A model generated the notes under the pieces. The model saw nothing but the letters and a program-made list of their open reading frames with translations. It was not told the DNA's origin and did not search any database. Below are positions 15,807-22,327 of a stretch of 26,858 bases of DNA, in pieces. Every line of letters begins with the position of its first letter. The first letter of the stretch is position 1. The stretch comes from a virus. The position numbers were made by a program, and so were the translations under genes. The stretch spans positions 1-26,858 of IMG/VR virus record IMGVR_UViG_3300044613_002608. One strand, given 5' to 3'.

Positions 15807-17257
15807 TAAATAATCCAATCTTTGAAATCTTCGCCCAGCACCTGCGAGGCGATGTTGATTTTGTTCCGAAGCGCCTTGACGATGTGTTCATCCACGGTGT
15901 CCTTGGCAATCAGATCGACATAGGTCACCTTGTTGGTCTGGCCAATACGGTGAGCCCGGTCCTCGGACTGCAAACGTACCTCCAAATCAAAGCTGTTACT
16001 GTAATAAATTACAGTGTGCGCAGCCGTCAGGGTCAAGCCGTAGCCGCCGGTGCGGGGGTTGCCGACAAAGAAGCGCAACTCGCTGGCCGGGTCTTGGAAC
16101 TGATCGACGATGTTTTGGCGATCCTCCGCTTCGGTGTCGCCGTAGTAGGTGGCCACAGAGGTCATGCCGTACTCCTTTTGCAGCGCCAGCCGAATGTTCT
16201 CGATGTCCCTGCGGTAGTTGGCCCAGATGATGACCTTGCCGCTGGTCTCCTCCAGTACGGACAGGAGTTCTGTGATTCGGTTGTTGGGAATGTCAATCTG
16301 TTGGCCATCGTCAAGCTTCACGTGCCCACAACAGATCTGGTGCAGCCGCATGAGCTGGGTCAGGGCATTGTTGGTGCTCATCAAGTTGCCATCAACGAGC
16401 GCCAAGGCCATGAGCTTCATCTGGTCATAGTATTTCTTCTGCTCCGGGGTCAGCTCGACATCGCGGCGCGTGTAGATCTTGTCGGGCAAGTCCAAGCATT
16501 CATCCTTGGTCACACGGAAGGAGAACCCGTTGAGCTTTTCCTGCAACTCATCCAGCCTGCGGTAGCCGACAATCTGCTTGAAGGTGTGCGTGGGCAGCTT
16601 GCGCTCGACAAGGATCGCGTACCGGGCTTGGAAGGCGTAGAAGCTGGCGCTGTTTAAGCACTCAGGTCCCAAGAATTCGCACTGGCTGTACAGATCCAGC
16701 GGGGACTTGGTGACAGGGGAACCTGTTGCAATCCTCCTGTACCGCGCCTCGCGGGCCACCTTGATGATGCTCTTGGTGCGCTTGGTGTTCGGTGTTTTGA
16801 TGGTGGTCGATTCGTCCACGGCCATGAAGGCAGAGGTGACGCGCAGGAACGTGCGGGCGTAGGCCACACCTTTTTCGGTGCTGAATGCCTCGACGTTCAT
16901 GATCATGATGCGCAGCTTGTCAAGGGAGTTGATCATCTCCTCCATCTCAAGCTTTTCCGCCTTGCGGGGCGTGGGTGACCAGCATGCCATCTTGTAGCTG
17001 ATGTGATCCGGCATGTGCTTTGGCAACTCGGATTTATACCAATTTCGGTATACGCCCTTTGGTGCCACAATGAGCATTGCATTGATCTTGCCCTTGTCGT
17101 AGAGCATGGCCGCGTTGTTGATGAGCATGAAGCTCTTGCCCGTACCCATCTCTGCGAACAATGCCGCCTGCTGGTGCTCCCAAAAGCGTTCCAGATACGC
17201 CGCTTGATGCACAAACGGCTTGTTCTTGAACGGATACCGCTCCAAAAAATAATTCAT
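15806..17257 (-). CDS. SNF2-like superfamily 2 helicase/ATPase
   Basis: Encodes 483 residues. Motifs in order: a Q-motif-like HQ near residue 18; Walker A EMGTGKS with Lys41; motif Ia IVAPKGVYRNW (63-73); motif II VDES at 147-150 in place of DEAH; motif III ATGSP (177-181); motif V GGYGLTL; and motif VI QSEDRAHRIGQ. This is the SNF2/RapA branch, which translocates on double-stranded DNA; no accessory targeting domain is fused. The ATG at 17257 has AAAGG 8-12 bases upstream and a promoter-like region in the divergent gap. It is coupled to the downstream PD-(D/E)XK nuclease. A role in replication or recombination is inferred; replicative helicase activity is not typical of SNF2 proteins. Confidence 0.92.
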   Translation of the reverse strand: MNYFLERYPFKNKPFVHQAAYLERFWEHQQAALFAEMGTGKSFMLINNAAMLYDKGKINAMLIVAPKGVYRNWYKSELPKHMPDHISYKMACWSPTPRKAEKLEMEEMINSLDKLRIMIMNVEAFSTEKGVAYARTFLRVTSAFMAVDESTTIKTPNTKRTKSIIKVAREARYRRIATGSPVTKSPLDLYSQCEFLGPECLNSASFYAFQARYAILVERKLPTHTFKQIVGYRRLDELQEKLNGFSFRVTKDECLDLPDKIYTRRDVELTPEQKKYYDQMKLMALALVDGNLMSTNNALTQLMRLHQICCGHVKLDDGQQIDIPNNRITELLSVLEETSGKVIIWANYRRDIENIRLALQKEYGMTSVATYYGDTEAEDRQNIVDQFQDPASELRFFVGNPRTGGYGLTLTAAHTVIYYSNSFDLEVRLQSEDRAHRIGQTNKVTYVDLIAKDTVDEHIVKALRNKINIASQVLGEDFKDWII

Positions 17258-17286
17258 GACTTTCTACCTTTCTTTGATAAAGGGTA

Positions 17287-17314
17287 TTGACAACCCGAAA
17301 AGATAGTGTACACT
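17287..17314 (+). promoter_or_regulatory. Sigma70-like promoter for the replication operon
   Basis: A perfect -35 hexamer TTGACA (17287-17292) is separated by 16 bp from the -10-like TACACT (17309-17314, 4 of 6 matches). It lies 33 bp before the GTG start at 17347. It is the best sigma70 match noticed in the window and sits in its largest intergenic gap. Confidence 0.7.
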
Positions 17315-17329
17315 AAAAGCACGTTTCAA
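17300..17329 (-). promoter_or_regulatory. Candidate divergent promoter for helicase-nuclease operon
   Basis: Read on the - strand, TTGAAA (17329-17324, 5 of 6 matches to -35) is followed after 18 bp by TATCTT (17305-17300, 4 of 6 matches to -10). Transcription would start about 35 bases before the helicase ATG at 17257. It overlaps the + strand promoter, so the two polymerase sites should compete. Confidence 0.45.
17304..17315. promoter_or_regulatory. Perfect 12-bp palindrome over the -10 region, candidate operator
   Basis: TAGTGTACACTA is a perfect inverted repeat. It covers the + strand -10 element and touches the - strand -10 element. A dimeric repressor bound here would block both divergent promoters. 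No regulator gene is obvious in the window except the HTH-type proteins at 24211-24543 and 25068-25535. Confidence 0.5.
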
Positions 17330-17346
17330 GAAAGGAGAGCGTAAAC

Positions 17347-17676
17347 GTGGCAAAAGTTTTTATCGTACAAGAGATGCCCAATCATGATATTGCGCCTGCA
17401 ATGAAGTATGGGGACATGGTGGTTTTATTGGACCCCAATACCCAGATTGCATTCAGCACAATACCTACGGTTCGCACACTGCGGCGCAAGCTGCGGGAAT
17501 ACAAGGATGGGGACTTCCTGTTGTTGACGGGTGACCCTGTAGCTATCGGCTTGGCCTGCTCGATAGCTGCTTTCTATAACTCTGGCCGTTTCACAGCACT
17601 GAAGTGGGATCGACGTGAAAGAATGTATATCCCTGTTAAAATTGACATCACTGAGAATGGAGAAAGAGATGAATAA
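17347..17676 (+). CDS. Hypothetical early protein
   Basis: Encodes 109 residues with a GTG start; GAAAGGAGAG lies 7-16 bases upstream, an excellent ribosome site. The protein looks like a compact alpha/beta domain (KVFIVQEMPNHDIAPAMKYG, then GDFLLLTGDPVAIGLACSIA, then FTALKWDRRERMYIPVKIDI). The stretch LLLTGDPVAIGLACSIAA is hydrophobic but short and probably buried rather than membrane-spanning. It is the first gene after the divergent promoter and overlaps the next gene by 8 bases, so it should be expressed early, before the replication proteins. I recall similar proteins in other phages but no known function. Confidence 0.8.
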   Translation: MAKVFIVQEMPNHDIAPAMKYGDMVVLLDPNTQIAFSTIPTVRTLRRKLREYKDGDFLLLTGDPVAIGLACSIAAFYNSGRFTALKWDRRERMYIPVKIDITENGERDE

Positions 17677-18223
17677 CATTGAAATGTTTGAGCACGACGC
17701 TGGCGCATTGACTGTCCAGAATGACGATTTGCAATCTGTTGGTGAGTTGGCCAAGCGTGCTAAACAACTTGAGAAAGAGATAGAAGAGCTGGAAGATACC
17801 GTCAAGGAACGCAAGGAACAGCAACGCAAGTTGCTTGAAGAAAGCATTCCCGGTCGTCTGACTGAGCTGGGCATGAAGTCGTTCAAGATGTCTGACGGCA
17901 GCCTGATCGACATCAAGGCGTTCTACAACGCCAGCATCAAGGAAGAAAACCGCGCCAAGGCCTATGAGTGGCTTCGCGATAACGGTTTCGATGACATCAT
18001 CAAGAACACGGTGTCTGTGCGCTTTGGTCGCGGTGAAGACCAATTGTGCGAGACCCTCCTAAACCAATTGCGTGAGGACAACTACCCAGTTGAACAAGCG
18101 CAAAAGGTCGAACCCCAGACCTTGAAAGCTTGGGTTCGCGAGCAGGTGGAACGCGGAAGCGAGTTCCCCACAGAGCTGTTTGGCGTGTACATCGGCCAAA
18201 GAGCAACCATCAAATCAGCATGA
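17669..18223 (+). CDS. Hypothetical protein with N-terminal coiled coil
   Basis: Encodes 184 residues. Residues about 22-62 form a strong coiled coil (LAKRAKQLEKEIEELEDTVK). A mixed alpha/beta part follows (GMKSFKMSDGSLIDIKAFYN) and then a basic helical C-terminal half. The ATG at 17669 is chosen because GGAG ends 6 bases upstream and the overlap with the previous gene is 8 bases; an ATG at 17657 is possible. It lies directly before the putative ssDNA-binding protein and is probably part of the replication or recombination module. I do not recognise the family, and no catalytic motif is visible. Confidence 0.8.
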   Translation: MNNIEMFEHDAGALTVQNDDLQSVGELAKRAKQLEKEIEELEDTVKERKEQQRKLLEESIPGRLTELGMKSFKMSDGSLIDIKAFYNASIKEENRAKAYEWLRDNGFDDIIKNTVSVRFGRGEDQLCETLLNQLREDNYPVEQAQKVEPQTLKAWVREQVERGSEFPTELFGVYIGQRATIKSA

Positions 18224-18239
18224 AAAAGGAAAATTGAAA

Positions 18240-19004
18240 ATGGCTAAAAACGAATTGGCAGTGAAGAAAGAAGGCGCATTGGTCTTGGCAAATGATTTTG
18301 AGCAAGACGTTGGTGGCTTTGACGGCATGGGACAAGAAGACTTTGCGCTTCCGTTCCTGCGTCTGTTGACCAACACTTCTCCCGAAGTCGGCGAAGTTGA
18401 TGGAGCCATGCCCGGCATGATCCTCAACTCTGTGACCGGCGAGCTGTATGACGGCAAGAAAGGTATCACCGTGATCCCCTGCGCATATGTACGTCAGTAC
18501 ATTGAGTGGGCACCACGTGGTAGCGGTAGTGGTGCCCCCATTACCATCTACCCGGCCACGTCTGACATCTTGAGCCGCACGCACCGCGAACCGGGCGACA
18601 ACAAAGACTATCTCGATAACGGCAACTACATCGAGAACACCGCCAATCATTACGTAATGGTCATCAACGATCAAGGCTTCCCAGAAGCTGCTTTGATCAC
18701 CATGAAGTCCACGCAACTGAAGAAGTCGCGAAAGTGGAACAGCATGATGATGTCCACCAAGATGATGGGCGCAAACGGTCCTTTCACTCCTCCCATGTAC
18801 TCACACCTGTACCGTCTGTCCTCACAAGCTGAGTCAAACGACAAGGGCAAGTGGTTTGGATGGGAGATCGAGCGCATCGGCCCTATTGAAGATAAGAGCG
18901 TGTACCAAGCCGCAAAAGCATTTGCTACTCAAGTGAATTCTGGCGAAGTCAAGGTCAAGCACACTGACGAAGAAGTCAGCAGCGCAGGACCCGCACCGTT
19001 CTGA
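18240..19004 (+). CDS. Putative ssDNA-binding protein
   Basis: Encodes 254 residues with a Lys-rich start and a conserved-looking core (FALPFLRLLTNTSPEVGEVD, then KKGITVIPCAYVRQYIEWAP, then YRLSSQAESNDKGKWFGWEI). The C-terminus is acidic and Ser/Pro-rich and ends in an aromatic residue (HTDEEVSSAGPAPF). Acidic tails ending in Phe are typical of bacterial SSB and T7 gp2.5, where they recruit replication partners. Position directly before primase, helicase and polymerase fits. The fold cannot be confirmed by reading; a RecT-like annealing protein is the main alternative. AAAAGGA lies about 10 bases upstream of the ATG. An intrinsic terminator follows at once, so it may be made in excess over the downstream enzymes. 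Confidence 0.55.
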   Translation: MAKNELAVKKEGALVLANDFEQDVGGFDGMGQEDFALPFLRLLTNTSPEVGEVDGAMPGMILNSVTGELYDGKKGITVIPCAYVRQYIEWAPRGSGSGAPITIYPATSDILSRTHREPGDNKDYLDNGNYIENTANHYVMVINDQGFPEAALITMKSTQLKKSRKWNSMMMSTKMMGANGPFTPPMYSHLYRLSSQAESNDKGKWFGWEIERIGPIEDKSVYQAAKAFATQVNSGEVKVKHTDEEVSSAGPAPF

Positions 19005-19007
19005 TTT

Positions 19008-19034
19008 GAGGGGGCGCGATGCCCCCTCTTTCTT
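19008..19034 (+). terminator. Intrinsic terminator/attenuator inside the replication operon
   Basis: GAGGGGGC (19008-19015) and GCCCCCTC (19021-19028) form an 8-bp perfect stem with loop GCGAT, followed by TTTCTT. It begins 3 bases after the stop of the putative ssDNA-binding protein. No clear new promoter is seen downstream, so it probably lowers rather than ends expression of the primase-helicase-polymerase genes. Confidence 0.75.
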
Positions 19035-19048
19035 CAATAGAGATGCCA

Positions 19049-20581
19049 ATGGAACAACTACAAAGATTTCAGGACATATTCAGGGGACTGGATATTGCCT
19101 ATGGGACATACGTAATCAAAGCGGAAAGAGGCGATGGAAAGCAAGCAGGAAAAGCCACGGTTGTTCGCAAACCACCTACAGATGACCTATGGCAAAAACA
19201 CCTTGAAGGCGTTGACCCGAGTCTGGGGATTATTCCAATCCGGGCGGATAACACATGTATCTGGGGATGTATTGACGTTGACCAGTATCCTCTGGACCAC
19301 AAGGGACTCGTAGAAAAAGTTGCACAGTTGAAGCTGCCGCTTATTGTTTGTCGTAGCAAATCGGGAGGCGCACATGTTTTTCTCTTTACAAAGGAACCGG
19401 CCCCAGCCCGGGATTTTCAGCAGTACCTTAAGGATGCGGCAGCGCTGCTCGGCGAAGCTGGCAGAGAGATTTTTCCTAAGCAGGCCGAAATCCTTGTTGA
19501 TCGAGGAGACACCGGAAACTTCCTCAACCTCCCGTACTTTGGGGGTGACGCGGGAACAAGGTATGCATTCAATGACGACGGTTCGGCGGCAACGCTTGAC
19601 GAGTTCTTTGGACTATATGCGGCGAATGTCCAAGAGCTACCGCTCAATTTTCCTGAGCCGCCTAAGCAAGCGGAGAGTCCCATCAAAGATGGCCCTCCTT
19701 GTTTACAGGCTCTATGCGCACAGGGCTTCCCAGAGGGGACGCGCAATAATGGACTATTCAACATTGGGATCTATCTTAAGAGGTCCGCCCCCGGATCTTG
19801 GGAAGACAAGCTTGTGGAGTACAACATCAAGCATGTGGCTCCCCCTCTCCCGAACAACGAGGTACAAATACTCGTCAAACAAGTCGGCAAAAAAGACTAT
19901 CAGTACAAGTGTAAGGATGCGCCCCTCAACAGCTTCTGTAATTCGGGCCTATGTAGATCGCGCAAATATGGCATCGGAGGAAACGGTCCTGATGCGCCTC
20001 AAATAGCATCGCTCTCCAAGTACGCGTCCGACCCACCACTGTGGTTCTTGGATGTCAACGGCAAGCGTGTGGAGCTTGAAACAGAAAGCCTCTTCACCCA
20101 AGCTGCATTCCAAAAAGCATGCGTTGAAAAACTCAACGTGCTGCCCCCAACCCTGCGCAAACAGGATTGGGAAAACATGCTCAACGCCCTGCTCAAAGAG
20201 ATGGTGGAGACAGAACAGATCGCCGAGGCCAGTGAAGACACAAGTCTCACGGGCCGTTTTATGGATCTGCTAGAAGAGTTCACGACCCACATGCAGCAAG
20301 CAATGGACCGCGATGAGATCCTCATGGGCCGACCATGGCGTGAGGACGATGAAGCCAAGACCTACTTCCGCATGAAAGATCTGGAAGGCCACTTGAAACG
20401 CAACAACTTCGTTGGCCTCACAGCCCCCAAGATGGCCCAGCGCCTGCGGGACATGGGCGGAGAACCCATCCCACTGTTCCTTAAAGGCCGTGCTACTCGT
20501 TGCTGGCGCATACCAAGCTTTGAGAAGCAAGACGCTCCATTCCAAACCCAGACCACCCGCATCGAAGGGAGCCCATTTTGA
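19049..20581 (+). CDS. Archaeo-eukaryotic-type primase (AEP/PrimPol-like)
   Basis: Encodes 510 residues. The catalytic DxD is WGCIDVDQY (Asp76 and Asp78), the nucleotide-binding sxH motif is SKSGGAHVFLF (His109), and the later ILVDRGDTGNFLNLPYF carries the third acidic residue and the conserved NLP. A cysteine motif C-x8-C-x4-C leading into RSRKYGIGG sits about residue 295-320, as in plasmid and TOTE-type AEP proteins. The C-terminal third is helical. The ATG at 19049 is used because ATGs at 19019 and 19043 lie in a terminator loop or lack a spaced ribosome site. It makes primers, and possibly DNA, for the family A polymerase downstream. No helicase domain is fused. Its stop overlaps the next TTG start. 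Confidence 0.85.
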   Translation: MEQLQRFQDIFRGLDIAYGTYVIKAERGDGKQAGKATVVRKPPTDDLWQKHLEGVDPSLGIIPIRADNTCIWGCIDVDQYPLDHKGLVEKVAQLKLPLIVCRSKSGGAHVFLFTKEPAPARDFQQYLKDAAALLGEAGREIFPKQAEILVDRGDTGNFLNLPYFGGDAGTRYAFNDDGSAATLDEFFGLYAANVQELPLNFPEPPKQAESPIKDGPPCLQALCAQGFPEGTRNNGLFNIGIYLKRSAPGSWEDKLVEYNIKHVAPPLPNNEVQILVKQVGKKDYQYKCKDAPLNSFCNSGLCRSRKYGIGGNGPDAPQIASLSKYASDPPLWFLDVNGKRVELETESLFTQAAFQKACVEKLNVLPPTLRKQDWENMLNALLKEMVETEQIAEASEDTSLTGRFMDLLEEFTTHMQQAMDRDEILMGRPWREDDEAKTYFRMKDLEGHLKRNNFVGLTAPKMAQRLRDMGGEPIPLFLKGRATRCWRIPSFEKQDAPFQTQTTRIEGSPF

Positions 20582-20832
20582 GATACCTGAAGATTGATGG
20601 CCACGACAACGCAATCATCGGCCCGGCGTTCATCTGGCACAACCAGACACATACCTCGGTGCTTGTGTACAACGCTGAAACGATCAGGGACAACCTTGTT
20701 CGTGAAGACGGCATGAGCCTTGAAGATGCGCGTGAATTCATCGAGTTCAACATTGAGGGTGCGTATGTTGGCCCCCACACACCCGTGCTGGTGTGGCCCG
20801 AGGACATGTGGGACGGTGAATGGGATGACTGA
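20578..20832 (+). CDS. Small acidic conserved hypothetical protein, TTG start
   Basis: Encodes 84 residues, acidic. The pattern GHDNAIIGPAFIW, then VLVYNAETIRDNL, MSLEDAREFIEFNIEGAYVG and TPVLVW recurs as a small stand-alone protein in many phages and some bacteria; the function is unknown to me. The start is the TTG at 20578, which overlaps the primase stop as TTGA and has AGGGAG 7-12 bases upstream. The next in-frame ATG would remove half the conserved part. It overlaps the following helicase gene by 8 bases, so primase, this protein and the helicase are translationally linked. Confidence 0.8.
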   Translation: MRYLKIDGHDNAIIGPAFIWHNQTHTSVLVYNAETIRDNLVREDGMSLEDAREFIEFNIEGAYVGPHTPVLVWPEDMWDGEWDD

Positions 20833-22327
20833 CATCCACAAGATCTTCGGCCCACCCGGTTGCGGCAAGACGACCTACCTGCTCAACGTGGTGGACAAGG
20901 AACTGGAGGCGGATGTTTCCTCTGCAAGAATTGGCTACTTTTCTTTCACCAGAAAGGCTGCCAACGAAGCGCGGGACCGGGCCATCCAGAAGTTTCCCCA
21001 GCTCAACGCCAAAACCGACTTCCCCTATTTCCGAACCCTGCACAGCTTGGCATTTCAGTGCCTTGGCGTACGGTCCGAGGACATCATGCAGGCTGAGCAC
21101 TTCCATGAGTTCGCCGCCCAAGCAGGGATTGAGCTATCCCTGTCCCATGACACCGAGGTGGATCTGGTCAAGCCCGACAACCCCATCCTGAACGAGATCA
21201 ATATCGCCCGCATCAAGGGTGAGGACTTGAAAACCCACTACAACAAGTGCGGCCTAGACATCGAATGGCACCACTTTGAATTCGTTGAGCGGACCTACCG
21301 CCACTACAAACGCAGCAAGAATCTGTTGGACTTCACCGACCTGTTGGAGATGATCGTCAACCAACCCGAGCGCCTGCCCATGCTGGAGGTGCTGATCGTG
21401 GACGAGGCACAGGATCTTTCCCGCCTGCAATGGATGATGGTCGAAGCCCTGACCGTGAGATCCAAGCGGACATTTCTTGCCGGTGACGACGACCAAGCCA
21501 TTTTCTTCTTTGCCGGTGCGGACGTGAAAAGCTTCCTCGCCTTTGAAGGCAGCGTCACCATCTTGAACCAGTCCTACCGCGTCCCGGCCAAAGTCCATAC
21601 CTTGGCCAATCGCATCGTTAATCGCATCCGCGAGCGCCAGCCCAAAGAATGGGAATCCCGCGAGTTTGAAGGTCTCGTCAAGACCTACCAGCGCTTTGAG
21701 GACGTGCCGGTTGAAAACGGCCAGTGGCTCATCATGGCCAGCACCAACTACATGCTCAACCCCATCCACGAATGGCTCAAATCCATCGGGGTGCTGTTTG
21801 AGCGCAACGGCGTTCCAAGCCTGTCCCCACAGATCGCCCAAGCCGTGGTGGAGTGGGAGCGCCTGCGCAGGGGCAAAGCATTGGGCTACAACAGCGTCCA
21901 GACGGTGTACCGGTACCTAGATACCAGCGCCGTGGCCCGGGGCTACAAGACATTTAAGACCGGCGACATCAATGGCCTGTACACCATCGATGAGCTGAAG
22001 GAAAAGCATGGCCTCTTGACGGATGCCGTGTGGCATGAGGCGCTGACCAAGATCGCCGACGACAAGAAAGAATATTTGATCTCCTTGCTACGCCGGGGCG
22101 TGAAGCTGTCGCAAGCGCCAAAGGTGCGCCTGTCCACCATCCACGGAGCCAAGGGCGGCGAGGCTGACAACGTCATGCTGCTGATGGATCTGAGCCCCAA
22201 ATTCGCCAAAGAATATGCAAGCAACGCGGACAACGTCCACCGCTTGTTCTATGTCGGGGTCACCCGCGCCAAACAATCGCTGCACCTTGTGCTGGCCAAA
22301 CACACTGAAAAAGGATTCCGACTGTGA
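20825..22327 (+). CDS. UvrD/Rep-like superfamily 1 helicase
   Basis: Encodes 500 residues with SF1A motifs in order: Walker A GPPGCGKTT (residues 9-17, Lys15), motif Ia SFTRKAANEA (40-49), a TLHSLAFQ motif Ib-like block (71-78), motif II VDEAQD (192-197), motif III GDDDQAIFFFAGA (220-232), motif IV SYRVP (250-254), motif V STIHGAKGGEADNV and motif VI YVGVTRAK near the C-terminus. It should translocate 3'-5' on single-stranded DNA and unwind duplex for replication or recombination. It is shorter than UvrD (about 720 residues), with reduced 1B/2B insertions. The ATG at 20825 overlaps the preceding gene by 8 bases, and its stop overlaps the polymerase start. Confidence 0.92.
   Translation: MTDIHKIFGPPGCGKTTYLLNVVDKELEADVSSARIGYFSFTRKAANEARDRAIQKFPQLNAKTDFPYFRTLHSLAFQCLGVRSEDIMQAEHFHEFAAQAGIELSLSHDTEVDLVKPDNPILNEINIARIKGEDLKTHYNKCGLDIEWHHFEFVERTYRHYKRSKNLLDFTDLLEMIVNQPERLPMLEVLIVDEAQDLSRLQWMMVEALTVRSKRTFLAGDDDQAIFFFAGADVKSFLAFEGSVTILNQSYRVPAKVHTLANRIVNRIRERQPKEWESREFEGLVKTYQRFEDVPVENGQWLIMASTNYMLNPIHEWLKSIGVLFERNGVPSLSPQIAQAVVEWERLRRGKALGYNSVQTVYRYLDTSAVARGYKTFKTGDINGLYTIDELKEKHGLLTDAVWHEALTKIADDKKEYLISLLRRGVKLSQAPKVRLSTIHGAKGGEADNVMLLMDLSPKFAKEYASNADNVHRLFYVGVTRAKQSLHLVLAKHTEKGFRL

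Noticed and set aside
15884-16657. Plus-strand open frame of 257 codons opposite the helicase
   Set aside because: It is antisense to clear SNF2 helicase motifs, has no recognisable domain, and lies in an operon read from the other strand.
19043-20581. TOTE conflict (anti-phage) system
   Set aside because: The primase resembles the AEP type used there, but the defining fused or adjacent helicase and endonuclease arrangement is absent and it sits in a phage replication operon.
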